From Amaurobius ferox (lineage: Eukaryota > Arthropoda > Arachnida > Araneae > Amaurobiidae), in contig OX578146.1 of the NCBI GenBank assembly GCA_951213105.1, forward strand, positions 110,099,776-110,163,775: 64,000 bases of DNA, in the 5' to 3' direction. Made by a program: the position numbers and the translations under genes. The notes beneath the pieces were generated by a model. It was not told the origin of the DNA. It worked only from the letters and a program-made list of their open reading frames with translations, and ran no database searches. This document shows positions 12,800 through 25,593 of the stretch, in pieces. The stretch's first letter is position 1. Each line of letters opens with the position of its first letter.

Positions 12800-13960
12800 C
12801 ACAGTTGAAAAGTGCTTATGACTTTGTTCATTCATTCTGTCTGTCTGTCTTTTCGCACGATAACTGCAGTAAAAATGACTTTATCAAAATTAGTATGTTG
12901 TTGAGACGATCTGTAGGACATATGGGAATGTAAATGAATAATTTCACCCAATTAGTTTTGGATTCAACCCGGGTTGAAAAAATGAAATACATTGAACCCT
13001 ACGGGATCTAATTTATCAAACATTTTTTACGCGAATTTAAAATTCCCAAATTGCTTCTAAAATTTTAGGAAATATTCAAATTATCCCAAAAAATATATAA
13101 AAAAATTTCAGCAATATGTGTTCGGTAGTTTTTTAACTAAAAATTAAAATAATAATTGAACCCATATTATATGAAGTGATCACGTGACCCACTTCAAAAT
13201 AAAATATGGCATCCATCTTGTGTCAAAATCGTGATTTTTAAAGTTCTTTTTAATTTATATTTAGTGTTGCATCCGTCTTAAACCCGCTTTATTTTTGATT
13301 TTTTTCTGTGCATCTATATACTGTGCAAACGCAATTACAATATTTTTCAGTTTAAATGATCATCAAACATTGATCATTTCCACAACGAAGCCTAATTTTC
13401 ACTTATGTGGAGAATGCAAATATATCAAGCTGCAGGATGAGTTGTATAATAATTGCTGAATTTCTTTTACGCAAAATTATTTGGCTCTGGAGTCTGCAAT
13501 ATAGCTGATACGAATGAAACTTTCATTGATTTTACATAGAGAAGCAGACGATTTAATAGTATTGCCATTTTCGATGACGTTTTAAGCATGGAGTTAGAAA
13601 GTACATTTACCGCCATGGTTTTAAGCTTATAAGTAAAATAAATTATTGTAGAATTGTGATAATTTAAAAAATATTGCCGCTGAATGAAAGGAATGGAAAA
13701 AAGTTTAGGAATGATATATTCACTGTTTTTGTATAGAAAACCAGGCGATTTATACTTCGATGACATCAATTGAATAAAGTTCATTTGTTTTCGATGAAGT
13801 TTTCAAATATAATAAATTATTGTAGCATTGTGATAATTTTAAAAATATCACCGCTGAATGTATCGAATTTTAGAGATGTTTAAAAAATTGCATTGCAGTT
13901 GAAAATTGTTTCATAATCAATGCTTTATGCATAATTGATCTTTCTTGTTTCTTTCTGTCT
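12800..13960. repeat. Dispersed repeat, copy A
   Basis: Co-linear with 37340-38626 at clear similarity. Shared landmarks include GACTTTGTTCATTC, GCACGATAACTGC, CCCAATTAGTTTTGGATT, AACCCGGGTTGAAAAA, GATCACGTGACC and the right end TGATCTTTCTTGTTT. No TIRs or coding capacity are recognised, so the class is unknown. Confidence 0.75.
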
Positions 13961-13964
13961 CAGT

Positions 13965-15125
13965 AATGGGATTTCAAGGAATTGTTTTTCAGTAGACAAT
14001 ATATTCTCGAGTACAAGCTACTCTCTCAACGTAAACTAGGGAAAATTCATTCAAACGCCTGAAAAATTGATCCCAAATTCAGGGATAACCTGACTCTTAA
14101 ATCGTATGTTTGTACATTTCATAAAAATTGTGAAAACAAAGCGAGTTTGAAATCTATTATATCGAAACACTGGCAGGAAATACTAATAGCTGCCTGAGAT
14201 AATACTGAAAAAAAAAGCAGTACAAAGTCTGAAATATTTGACCGAAAATCTATCTGCTCACGAAAAAGCTTAACAAAACCAGTCAAAAAGTGTGTAAATC
14301 AGGTGAGCCGTATTAGAATAATAAGCGGCTATTTCAGAAAGATAAAACAAGTATTTTAATTCCCTTTATTCTACGGGTTGCGCAGGAGGATTAAGCTTTT
14401 ATTAAAACATTTGCTGGTTTCAGTTTTATTGCTTAAAAAAGTTTTATTGATATAGATTACATATTTCAGGATATATTTAGCTTGAAAACGTATTTTAAAG
14501 TTTTCATTTTATATATTCAAGCGTTAAAAAAAAGCTTTAAAATATTTTTAAACATAAACCTGCCTTTCATTAAGTTTAGAAAATATTTTTCTCATTGGAA
14601 TGTCAAACATATTTTCTCAGCACTGACAAACACGATTTCTGATATAAGACCACTTGAAGCGAGCGGTAAGAAACTTATACGCGTCGTTTGCTATACTGTA
14701 ACTAATAATTATATTCTGTGTAACTAAATTTATTCGAAGTGTCTAAAATTTTTTGGGGGTTCCTTATATGATCCGACGAACTGTTAACTGAACAGAAAAT
14801 TATTAAAAAATCTGCGACAGATGTTTGGTGTTGCTAACTTTTGATGAAATCTGTATTGATAGTAATTTAGATATACAATAAGAGCATATCTAGTTCATGT
14901 TTCAAAGTTTATGGCTCGCCATTGCTGTAGACTATAATTTTCGTTTAACCTTGGGATGAATTCAAAATTCGAAAACGTAATCCAGTCGTTATTTGTGTCT
15001 TTATTCTAAAATTATTGAAGCTTTATAACTAAACGAAATAAAAAAAATAAGCATTTCAATCTGCAGACAATGTAGAAATAATGAATATTTTGTTTCTTTC
15101 ATTTGAATTTTCTATCGTTTTTCAT
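13965..15125. other. Intergenic DNA, nothing recognised
   Basis: AT-rich. One 81-codon open frame at 14482-14727 has no recognisable domain or splice context and is treated as chance. Confidence 0.4.
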
Positions 15126-15130
15126 ATATT

Positions 15131-16037
15131 ACTTTCCTTATATATATGGTATAATGTATACGGAAAGTATTGTGACGGGGTCGAAACTTTGAATTCGAGT
15201 TTTCGACGGGAGAGCACGTTTTGAGCATTCCTGATCACGAATCGAACATTTTTGACGTGATGTCTGTGTATGTGTGTGTCAGTGAGTCTGTGGATACAAT
15301 ATCTCACGAACGAATGGAGCAATTCGAATGACATTTGGTACAAAAATTACAATCCGTGATTACTGGAAGCCTATTGTTTTTAAACACAATCGAATGTTCA
15401 GAATCCTCTCTAAATTTTCGCGTGAAATTTTGAAAAAATCATCACAAAATCAAAACCTTTAATAAAGTTACGCATATAGACATTTTGTATGTAATTTTTC
15501 CTTAGAAAACGATTGACATAAACTTTAGAACGCTAGCATGAACCGTTCTCGAGATATTGCACATTTTTCAAATAAATTGAAAAATAATATTAACTGTTGA
15601 GAAACATGCTCACTTTTCACATGTAATAGTATCATGCGCTAAATTTGATGACATCCTTTTCGTGGATCTAGTCCATTCTATTCACGAGGAAAGTTACTCT
15701 GAGTAATACTTTCGTGCGTGAACGCAAATATTCATTTATCTGCTATAAGAATAGCTTATTTCTCCGTCCATAACGCTTGTCGAGATTTTGGCGACGAATT
15801 TGGCGGAATGCCGCCAACTTGGCGGCTTTTTAAAACGTTGCTAAATTAATGAAAATCTCGCCAAATGGATAAAAATGACGCTAAATCAATGAAAATGAAG
15901 ACTAATTGACGAAAATTTAATATCTTGGAAATAATATAAGTATCTACTATAAGAAACATTATTTTGTTTTTACTGCAAAAGTAGTAAATTCATTGCATTA
16001 TATAAAGGAAGTCATGTGCTGCCTACATCAGATTTTT
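15131..16037 (-). repeat. Hairpin-ended non-autonomous element, single copy
   Basis: On the minus strand it begins with the CTGATGTAGGCAGCACATGAC form of the family head and ends, at its left edge here, with the ACTTTCCTTATATATA hairpin. It carries the family body: the CGACCCCGTCACAATACTTTCC-type region, CGTTCTCGAGATATTGCACA, and the GGCGACGAATTTGGCGGAATG block. Confidence 0.8.
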
Positions 16038-17460
16038 ATTACTATACAATTGCAAAAATATCTAGTAAATTCAAACTTCGAAAATGTGACTTGATCGTTA
16101 TTTGTGTCTTTATTCTAAAATTTGGAAACTTTATAAATAAACGATATAAAAAATTAGCATTTTAATCTGCAAACAATATTAAAAGAATGAACATTTTGTT
16201 TCTTTCATTTGAGTTTTTTATCATCTGTTTTATATTATTACTATATGTTTCCAAAAATATATAGTAAATTTAAAATTTGAAAACATGACCCAATCGTTAT
16301 TTCTGTCTTTATTCTAAAATTCTGGAAGCTTTATAAATAAAAGAAATAAAAATAAGCACTTTAATCTGCAGAGATAATATAAAAAGAATGAACATTCTGT
16401 TTGTTTCATTTGAGTTTTTTTATCGTCTGTTATATATTATTGTTATACACGTATTATTTTAGCAAAAGGAAAATTTTAATATTATTTTGTACTAAGTGGC
16501 AATAGTAGGTTATTTGAAACTACCAACAGCTTCATTCAGAATATTCCATGAATAAACTATTGAGTGTTTATATCAGTAGATTCGTTTGGAATATTCTATG
16601 TTTAAAATAGTGAGTTTTACAAATTTAGAATTATTTTCTTTTTTATAATTTTAAATTTTATTGTAATAATAATATGTTTTGTTGAATAAGAATTTTTAAA
16701 ATCATATTCTAATCGAGTTGCAAATATTTCGTTTACTTGAATTAATGGATGCGTCATAGTTTTGTAACTTGTGATTTACATAAACCACGACTTTTTTTGT
16801 TTACTTCAAATTTTTTTAAATTTCTTTTTGAAAGCATTCAAATATTGGCTCCTCAACATTGAAACGAAAATAGAATTTACAGAAAATAGAATTTAAAATA
16901 GAATCAGAGTTCATATGAAAGAGAGGCCTGATTGATTAATCAGAGAATCACATCACATACAACTTTTCTTACTTATAATTGCTTAAAATATAGAACATTA
17001 AAAATGACTTAAAATTAGTTATAATAAGCAGAACTAGAATGCTAGCTACACCAGTGTTGATGTCAGTTGGTTATTTCTTATAAACGACTGACATTAATAC
17101 TGTCTTTTCCTCGATAACACTTATCAAAAAGTACTTAAAATTAATGAATTAAAAAACTTGGGGAAGTCTTCGGAAACAAATATCTGTAGACCACCGATTT
17201 AAAAAATTAAGTTAAAATTTCAATGTATACATAGGATGGTAGAGTCCAGCTTTAACCAACAGCAGATTATGAAAAAAGATGCGTAGCCTAAAATGACCAA
17301 TGCTGAGCTGATAAATCTCGGCTACAGACTAGTGCTGAAAAGGGGCGTGGTTAATAAGTAACATAAATTAATATAGCTTGGCCCTTGAAGAAAATAGTCA
17401 GATTAGTACTCACAGTACTCACCTATTGGATCGTACCCAAAATTAACATCGCGCTCATAT
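16038..17460. other. Intergenic DNA with degenerate repeats of the preceding element edge
   Basis: About 16060-16440 contains two diverged copies of a segment (ATTTGTGTCTTTATTCTAAA...GAAGCTTTATAAATAA) that also occurs at about 14990-15120, outside the hairpin-ended element. The remainder shows nothing recognisable. Confidence 0.5.
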
Positions 17461-17462
17461 TA

Positions 17463-17660
17463 AGCGCTAGCATGGAAGAGTTGATACCTGCAACTACAGC
17501 AAGAAAGCATGCTACATGCCATAATTTTGCGAATATTTATGGAGACCGGAAAATTCAGTGCTATAAGTTGGGACTGAATTTTCCGGTTTTTTAAATAGTG
17601 ATATATAGCATGTTTTTTGCTGTCCTTGCAGATATTGGCTATTCCATGCTGACGAGCGCT
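17463..17660. repeat. Fold-back element (imperfect 198-bp hairpin)
   Basis: Both arms start from AGCGCT. The left arm reads AGCGCTAGCATGGAA...CAGCAAGAAAGCATGCT and the right arm returns AGCATG...TTTGCTG...TTCCATGCTGACGAGCGCT. The innermost arms are a near-perfect pair, ACCGGAAAATTCAG (17545-17558) and CTGAATTTTCCGGT (17574-17587), around a 15-base loop. It is probably a fold-back miniature transposon. A hairpin RNA is possible but unsupported. Confidence 0.7.
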
Positions 17661-18920
17661 TAGTAGGCGCAAAACCGGTACATGGTTGTTGCTATCTGAA
17701 ATGGAAGTGAGAATTGAAGTTAAGACTGCAGACATTTTTAGAGTTTTTACAAAGTCACAGATGTCTGAATTACTCCTAGCTTACTATAATACCTCTTATG
17801 TGAATGTGGTTAAGCTATGCCAGTTAAATTAATTGTCTTCGAAAACTCACCGTAACGTCGTAAATGGCTATATGGTAAAGATTCTTTAAGGATCTTAACA
17901 AATAACTATTTGTCACATTACACTAGTGTAACATTTTCAGTTTATATTGAAGTTGTTATATTTTTAAAAAGCCTGAATAACGTTCGAAAATATATTTACT
18001 TTCTGATAGGTGAAAGTATTGTTCGCTTAGGAACTATTTTTTCTTAAATGTTAAAGCGACTTTAAATAAGTGCTTGTCTCACTTTGACTGTTTCATTAAC
18101 ATTCCACATATTTAAGCCTAATTTGTCTCACAATCAGCTTCAGTGGAATAACATGAATCTTTTAGAGTTTTTGCCTACAAGTTGTTCTTAAAATTTCTCA
18201 ACTCTTTTAAAAATAAGATGGCAACAGTCCAGCGAAATCAATTAATTTGGCTATAATTCACCGATTTGTGTATTAATACTACTTTAATACTTTTTGGCAC
18301 GCAAAATAAATTTAAAACTATCAATTTCTTGCATTGGTTATATCATTATTGCGGGAATTATGTTTATTCTGCATCAGAAATGATCGCCCGAAAATTTTAA
18401 ATTATATTTATTCACAGTATGTATCTACACAAAGTTTTGTAGTGTTAGGTGCATTATATCTTCAGTTATCATGTCCATACATCGCACATAAACGAACATG
18501 AATGCAGATAGACATATTTCCCAGATATATTCGTAATGTGTTCAGGAGGTTTTAAATTTTGAAAGTATAAACTAGTTTAGAACAAAACTCCAAAATAGTT
18601 GTTATTTTTCATTTTGAAAATTATTACGATAGAAGTAACGCGATTCTGATTTGTGTACTTTTGCAACATTTTACTTATATATATATATTCGGTCAAACTT
18701 GATATCAATCGAAAGATTTTTTCAAGCTCCTTAAGATGAAGGAGGGAATGCTATAATTCTGAGCATTTGCACTAACGATACAGATTTTTCAAATTGTCTT
18801 GTAAAATTGCAAAATTGCAAAACCATATCGGTGTTAACCAAATGAATGTACTTCTTTTTTTTGTGTGTGTGCGTGTGTGTGAGGGGGGGGGGGTGAGAGG
18901 TTAACTCAAGAACCAAAGGA
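17661..18920. other. Intergenic DNA with one dispersed repeat
   Basis: About 18700-18830 (TATCAATCGAAAGATTTTTT onward) is repeated at about 32880-33000. A GT-rich and G-homopolymer patch lies at 18860-18895. Nothing else is recognised. Confidence 0.45.
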
Positions 18921-19598
18921 GCTAGAAATAGAGGTCTGCACAGACATACTTTTAAAAATTTGATCCGACTTGTACCGAAAATATTTAAATTTGATCCGTC
19001 CACAGCTCGAGAATTTTTTTAAAACAGTCATCTCGATCCGCCCCGAAAGCACTAAAAGCCTGGCCCGATTTTTTTAAATTCATGGAAGCCTGGATAAAGC
19101 TAACACACTGTTTTCTCGTATCATGATCCTAATTTGCCATTTAAGGAATTAAACACAAATTATATTACATATTACATGCAACGATTTAATTCAGCAGATG
19201 GAAGTAGCGAAGAGCATTTTGAATGTCTTCGAATAAACAAATCTTCGATTTTTTATCTGATATTACTATTTTTCTATATCCGATTTTAATTTACCTATTT
19301 GCGTTCTCCGTAACTTTTATTACTTAATATGGGACAGGGACATTTTTATCCGCTTATTGAGAATTTTTTCTTATAGTCTCTTAGTTATTTCAAAATTTTC
19401 TGCCTAGATTTTGATATATTTTTGGCTTCTATATATACATTTACCCGGTCCCACCACACCCGAATTTTTTGAAATCTGATCAAAGCCCTGTCCAGATCGG
19501 CTGAAAGTAGTATACTTGAAATTCGCCCTGGCCCTTGGGACAAGCCGGAACTAAACCCACGGGTCAATCCCGTGCCCTTGCAGACCTCTAGCTAGAAA
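18921..19598. mobile_element. hAT-type non-autonomous element with TIRs and 8-bp TSD
   Basis: The element spans 18929-19590 (662 bp). Its 12-bp terminal inverted repeats, TAGAGGTCTGCA at the left and TGCAGACCTCTA at the right, are perfect. Identical 8-bp duplications GCTAGAAA flank it at 18921-18928 and 19591-19598. An 8-bp TSD with short TIRs is the hallmark of the hAT superfamily. No transposase frame is present, so it depends on an autonomous relative. Confidence 0.9.
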
Positions 19599-19898
19599 GT
19601 TCAAATTTGGTATGTCGTTGCATTTCATGCATTTTACTAAATACATTTTTCAGACATTTAAGTTACATGGAAGTAATAAAAGGATGTACTTCAAAATCAA
19701 CTATGTTTTGCTTTTATTTGTTAACAATTGATTTGATCGATTTCAATTACCTACATGTGTTATTTGAAACTTTTATTGCTTATAAATTCATTTGATATGC
19801 ACGCTGCAGTAAAAGATTCCTCGTTTTTGAATGTATACGCGTAGAGTTTATATCTGTCTACAGTTCTGGTTACAAACGCACAAAAGAGTAATTAATCT

Positions 19899-20988
19899 CC
19901 ATTTATACATAGTGAAATGTATAGGGAAGGTAATGTGACGGGGCCGACAATTCAAATTCGAGCTTTCGACAGACGAGCACATTTTAAGTACTCTTGAACT
20001 CAAATCGAACGTTTTTGAGACGTCCTTGTGTGTGTGTGTGTGTGGAAGCGATATCTCACGAACGAACGGCGCGTTTTAAATAAAATATTTTAATCGATGA
20101 ATACTGGAAGTCCATTGGTTTCAAACTCAATCGAATATTCGGAAAATCCCCAAATTTTTGAATGAACTTTTGAAATTATTAAAAAATCAATAAAACATCG
20201 GAATCTTTAATAATGTTATGTAAATGAGGAGTTTTTATTTAATTTTTCATTAGAAATCGAAATCACAAACTTTACAACGTTAGCATAAATCGTTCTCAAG
20301 ATTCTGCACGTTTTCCTAATAAATTTATCAAAATTATTAGATAACATTTTAAAAAGTATTAACTATCGTAAAATATGTTCACTTTTTACGCAGTATTATG
20401 TGATAAATTTGTTAATATCATTATAGTATATCTAGTTCAGTCCATTTACGAGAGAAGATAATATTTTTGTAATAGTCTTGCATTTAACGTCTAACAATTC
20501 GTCTAACATAACGCCTAACAATTCGCTAATAATCATTTATATATAAGGAAAGCTCTTTTCTCAGTCTGTGTGTAACGCTTGTCGTTAAATTTGGCGAACT
20601 TGGCGACTAATTTAGAGAGATAATGCCAACTTGGCGATATGTCGCCCCCACATTAATAAAAATATAGTCCATTTTCCAAAAATGACGTTAAATTAACGGA
20701 AATTATGCCAAATTTATGAATTTAATTATTAAAATATTTTAATATATGAACTATATTGCTTATTACGGAAGTTATATTGATAATTTTCAATTTAGAGTTG
20801 CGCAAAATAAATTTATTGGATACTTTGAAGTAGGTTTACATGTTGTCATCCGGAAAAGCGTCAAATGTACAATTCAATGTTTAAAACCTTGTGCGGTGGA
20901 TCGTATACATAATTTTTTCATCGTGAAAGAAGTAAATTAATTGCATTAAATAAGGAAAGTCATATGCTGCCCACATCAGATTTTTTTT
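19899..20988 (-). repeat. Hairpin-ended non-autonomous element, diverged copy
   Basis: Minus orientation. The left edge has the degenerate hairpin (CATTTATACATAGTGAAATG) and the right edge the family head, whose plus-strand form is CATATGCTGCCCACATCAGA. The interior matches the family but is more diverged than the 60-63 kb copies. It ends about 170 bp before the cassette 1 promoter element. Confidence 0.75.
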
Positions 20989-21154
20989 TAATTATCATGC
21001 CTTACATTTTCTAATTTGAAAACCCCATTAGCCGAAATTAGACATTTATTCTGAATAAAATATATTACGTTCACTACAGCAATGATATCATATATACATA
21101 AACCTTCAAATTTATAAAAAAATAAATAAATTAATGAAATACTATGCGAAACCA

Positions 21155-21170
21155 CCACTACGTGGCGCTA
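21155..21170 (+). promoter_or_regulatory. Cassette 1 promoter element, CTCF-core-like
   Basis: CCACTACGTGGCGCTA, 220 bases before the cassette 1 ATG. It shares GTGGCGCTR and flanking positions with elements at the same place before cassettes 2 and 3. Of the three it is the closest to the known CTCF consensus CCACCAGGGGGCGCTA. Function is inferred from position and conservation. Confidence 0.55.
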
Positions 21171-21390
21171 CTGCACTATCTCTGACGCTCAGCATTCGCG
21201 TTTCAGGAAATCATACTTTGCTTCATATCTATACTGTAACTAAGCAGCTTGTTGTCTTTATGGTTAATGTGGATTGTTATCATCTTAAACTGTGATTAGA
21301 AATTTCTCAGTTATCGCTGGACGATTAGTGCATTTTACCTTGCTGTCAAGCGACATCTTGATACATTTCAGACCTAAACAAACAACAGTC

Positions 21391-21454
21391 ATGGAAGTTA
21401 TTCTTTGCTTTTACGTTTGGATATGTTTTGTCTACTTTAATACAGTGCATACAG
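21391..21454 (+). CDS. sDscam: Cassette 1 exon 1: signal peptide
   Basis: An ATG opens a 21-codon hydrophobic leader starting MEVILCFYVWICFVYF and ends one base into the next codon at a strong donor (ACAG|GTAAGA). The leader has the size and hydrophobicity of a signal peptide and would target the Ig protein to the cell surface. Phase 1 at the exon end matches the following Ig1 exon. The start was chosen because it is the only ATG giving a hydrophobic leader joined in phase to a donor, and because cassettes 2 and 3 have equivalent exons the same distance after the shared promoter element. In the sDscam family each cassette carries its own leader and is expressed from its own promoter. Confidence 0.75.
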
Positions 21455-22248
21455 GTAAGACACTTTAAAATTAAAAAGTTGTCTTCATTTTCTGTTTTAT
21501 TGTTAATATATTAAGGATATATAGACTAATAACTAATTTGTACATTCAGCCTTGAGCTTCGTTTACTAGTTCATAAACACAGTTGTTAAACAGTTACATT
21601 TTCGACGATTTCCAATTCTGATGTATATGATGTGATATCAGACAATTTATTACAATAAATATATTAGATGTACTTGTTTATAAATTAGTTAACGCATATA
21701 AATAAGTTATGTTTAGATGAATATATATATAGTAAACGAAACTAACTTGTGTAAGAACCGGCTCTGAAATCAATGGCGTATTTCTTAGATTTTTGAGGGA
21801 GATGATTGTCTAAAATGTACTGAAGTTGCAGATTTATAAAGTTTTCAGACCAGTTTTATCGAAAATATGCAGTTGGGAGAGGAGCGGTGGGGTAGGGGGT
21901 AAGTCCCCACTGAACCCCAAGTTATGGGATAGTCTTAACAGATATGACGAATCCTGAATTTTAGTAAAAATTTATTCTAACTGTAAGTAACAAGTAACCG
22001 TTTTTGTCTGGAGCAATGACTTGATAATTTTAATGAAACAATTTTTGATAAATATTTTATAATATTAATAATTTTTAAAATGTTTTACATTATTTACTGA
22101 ATATAGTCAATAAAGATAAGTTAATTATTATTGACAAAATAGAGATAAGTTAATTATTATTTTATTCTGAGTAATAAATGATATATGGATCAGTAAAATG
22201 AATGTAAATGCATATGAGAGGAAGACATTATTCTGATTAGAAATTAAG

Positions 22249-23698
22249 AAAATTTGATATGTGCAGCATATGACATTCCTTATATGATGCGATGGATTTA
22301 CTACTTTTACAGTAAGAAAATAGATTATTTTTATAGTTGTTATTTATATTCTTTCCAAGATATTGAATTTTCGTCAATGAGTCGTCATTTTCCATGTCGT
22401 CATCATCAGTGAGTCATCATTGACTTAGCGTCATTTTTATCTATTTGGCGAGTTTTTTGTTAATTTAGCAACATTAAAAAAGTCGCCAAGTTGGCGACAT
22501 TCCACCAAATTCGTCGCCAAAATCTCGCCAAGCGTTATGGATGAAGAAATAAGTTATTCTTACAGCAGATAAATGACTATTGTCGTTCAAATACAAAAGT
22601 ATTACTCAAAGTATCTTTTCTCAGGAATGGAACGAGCTAGATCCACGAGAATGATGTCGCCAAATTTATCGCATGATATTACATATGAAACGTGAACATG
22701 TTTCTCAACAGTTAATATTTTTTTTAATTTATGAAATTTTTTGTTGAATTTATTTGAAAAATGTGCAATATTTCGAGAACAGTTTATGCTAGCGTTTTAA
22801 AGTTTATGTCAATCATTTTCTAAGGAAAAATTACAGAAGAAATGTCTATTTGCGTAACTTTGTTAAAGGTTTCGATTTTTTGATGATTATTTCAAAATTT
22901 CACTCGAAAATTTACGGGGGTTCTGAACATTCGATTGTGTTTAAAAACAATAGGCTTCCAGTACCCACAGATTGTGAATACTGAACACCAAATTCGTCGT
23001 CAAAATCTCGCCAAGCGTTATGGATGAAGAAATAAGTTATTCTTACAGCAGATAAATGACTATTGTCGTTCAAATGCAAACGTATTACTCAAGGTATCTT
23101 TTGTCATGAATGGAACGAGCTAGATCCACGAGAATGATGTCACCCAATTTATCGCATGGTATTACATATGAAAAGTGAACATGTTTCTCAATAGGAAATC
23201 TTTTTCTTTATTTTGTATGACTTTTTGATAATTTTTTTGAAAAATGTGCAATATCTCGAGAACGGTTCATGTTAGCGTTCTAAAATTTAAGTCAATCGTT
23301 TTCTAATGAAAAATCACATAAGAAATGTCTATTTGCGTAACTTTATTAGCGGTTTTAATTATTTTAACGATTTTTTCAAAATTTCACTCGAAAATTTAAG
23401 GGGGTTCTGAACATTCAATTTCGTATAAAAACAATAGGCTGCCAGTGTTTATAGATTGTGATTTTTGTACCAAATTTTGTTCGAATCGGTCCATTCGTTC
23501 GTCAGTTATCGTCTCCACAGACTCACTGACGCACACACACACATACTTTCACACACACACATACTCACAGACATCACTTCAAAAATGTTTGACTCGTGAT
23601 CAGGGATGCTTGAAACGTGCTCTCCCGTCGAAAACTCGAATTCGAATTTTCGACCCCGTCACAATACTTTCCTTATACATTATGTATATAAGGAAAGT
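22249..23698 (+). repeat. Hairpin-ended element with internal 484-bp duplication
   Basis: It runs from a diverged head (TTTGATATGTGCAGCATATG) to the hairpin CTTTCCTTATACATTATG...TATAAGGAAAGT. The interior from about 22504 is repeated starting at 22988 (both begin CCAAATTCGTCG), a tandem period of 484 bp. A CACACA tract lies at 23530-23570. The open frame at 23445-23723 lies entirely in repeat DNA. Confidence 0.85.
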
Positions 23699-23745
23699 GA
23701 TAATTAATAGAAATGATATTTAAAATTATTCTGAAAAATACATTT

Positions 23746-24190
23746 TTACTTTCTCATACTATACATTATAGTATAGAGAAAGTATTGTTTTCTCTAAAAT
23801 TTTCAATTTCGAGATATGTTTTGGGACCTCCTGAACACGTTTTGACTATTTTCAGAGAAATGTCTGTCGTCTGTGGTCGATTTCTTGTGTACACAATAGC
23901 CGCCAGAAATATTAAGGGATTTTCACGAAACTTTTTATTCGTCTTTGTTAACGAAAAATCTAGAACTAGATATAGTTTCTTGAAATTAGTGTGAAATCTT
24001 CGAAATATTATATTTTCTTAACATGGTGGCATAGGACATAATTAGGAACAAAAGGGGTTATTTATGGTTCTATGATCATGAAACTTAACAGTTTCAATCA
24101 TTGTAGTAAAAAAAAGAAATCTGATCTGAACAGCACATGACTTTCCTTATATAATGCAATGAATTTACTACTTTTACAGTAAAAAAATAT
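23746..24190. repeat. Composite repeat: small hairpin-ended relative plus truncated family head
   Basis: About 23746-24108 starts with its own palindrome (ACTTTCTCATACTATACATT...TATAGAGAAAGT). It has relatives at about 29047-29310 (shared CCTCCTGAACACGTTTTGAC) and 32640-32800. Bases 24109-24190 are a truncated head of the main family (ACATGACTTTCCTTATATAA). Confidence 0.6.
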
Positions 24191-25155
24191 GTATAAGATC
24201 CACGGTACTGAGTTTTTATCGTTGAATTGTACATTTGGCGTTTTTCCGGATGACAACATATAAAACTATTTCAAAATACTCAATTAACTTATATTAAATC
24301 AAGTCCTAGAGGTCAACAACATTAGCAGTAATGCATGTTTAATTGTATAGTTTCTAATGTTATAATGACTTTCTGACCTGGTTTTGCTAATGCTATCTCA
24401 AACACGTTTGAGCTAGCAAGTTTTAGTTAGCATATTATAAAGCTCCTGAAGTTGACTTTTTAAGAAATACAAAATGAAATAAATGATTTCCCGTTATTTA
24501 TCACTCTCTAAAAGAAAACTTAACATATGTGCTTTAGATTTATTAATACGTAAAGGAAGTAATGATATACATGTAAACTCAGGTGCTTTGCATAGCACAT
24601 ATTTTCCTGGCAAAATTTAAATTAAGAATTATGTATTATATTTATATATTTTTCTACTATTAGTCTTTTCAGCATTTTACTGTCTGATTTGATGATTACA
24701 CTGTGCATCTACAAGAGAAATATCACACCTGTTATAAGGGATAGAAAATGATATTTATGATTCTCATAAATGGTATTTATATAAGATATCATATGACTAT
24801 AATATGACAGATTGATATAAATATAATACAGTGTGATGCGATAAAAAAGTACACAATATATTCCGTTTTCTGTCTAAAGTAGATCGTATCTTTATGATCA
24901 AAGTATAGATCATAATAGTATCTTGGACTAAATAAAGCCTTAGATCGTGAGTTTGATCCTCAGGTATAAGACATATTAACAGGTTGATGTTTATTTGAAA
25001 ACCTAGAAAACTTAAGGTTTTCTATTGATAATTTTTGAATACCTCTATGTAAGTTAGACTGAATATTTTTGAAGACTTTTAAAGCCGGCTGTATGGGGGG
25101 GGGGACTAAATTTTAATGTCTCCATAGAGATTAAAAAACTCTAGAAGTTTCTTAC

Positions 25156-25465
25156 TGACATTTACGTAAGGCGCGGTAGCCCAGTGGTTAGCGCGAGGGA
25201 ATTGCACTCGGTAGGCCCGGGTTCGATTTCAACCACTGCTAAAACTACCACCGTGTTCACGCGGAGTACGATCACGTTAAACATGTGGGTCCGTAAGTCC
25301 TTCTGAGAGGTTGGTGGTAGGGGAAGGAGGGTACGGTCCCTGTGGATGCCTCTCCCACTGGGTTCCGGTATAAATTGGGTGGCACTTCCCGGCGGTCCAA
25401 ACAGTACCTTACACCTTTCTGGTAGGTCGGACGGTCTGGGTCTCAACAACAACTGTCATTTACGT
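25156..25465 (+). repeat. tRNA-derived SINE with target-site duplications
   Basis: The body is 25168-25453. It opens GGCGCGGTAGCCCAGTGG, giving a good polymerase III A box (TAGCCCAGTGG, 25177-25187) and B box (GGTTCGATTTC, 25220-25230), and ends in CAACAACAA. Flanking 12-bp repeats are TGACATTTACGT (25156-25167) and TGTCATTTACGT (25454-25465). The minus-strand frame across it is not a gene. Confidence 0.9.
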
Positions 25466-25593
25466 TGTCAGGTATTCTGAACTGAATAAGCGCGAAATCT
25501 ATTCATGGACACTGTTAAGTATGTAAGCACTATCTTCACTTCAAAAACTCCCATTATAGGTGTGTTCTGTGAATATGAAATAATTAAAAGTAT

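Noticed and set aside
11904..14727. Several 60-105 codon frames (for example 11904-12113, 13467-13784, 14482-14727)
   Set aside because: They have no domain, no splice context and AT-driven composition; the 13467-13784 frame lies inside a dispersed repeat.
5200..21150. An additional, earlier Ig cassette before cassette 1
   Set aside because: No leader exon, Ig signature (C...W...YxC) or GTGGCGCT element was found in this interval.
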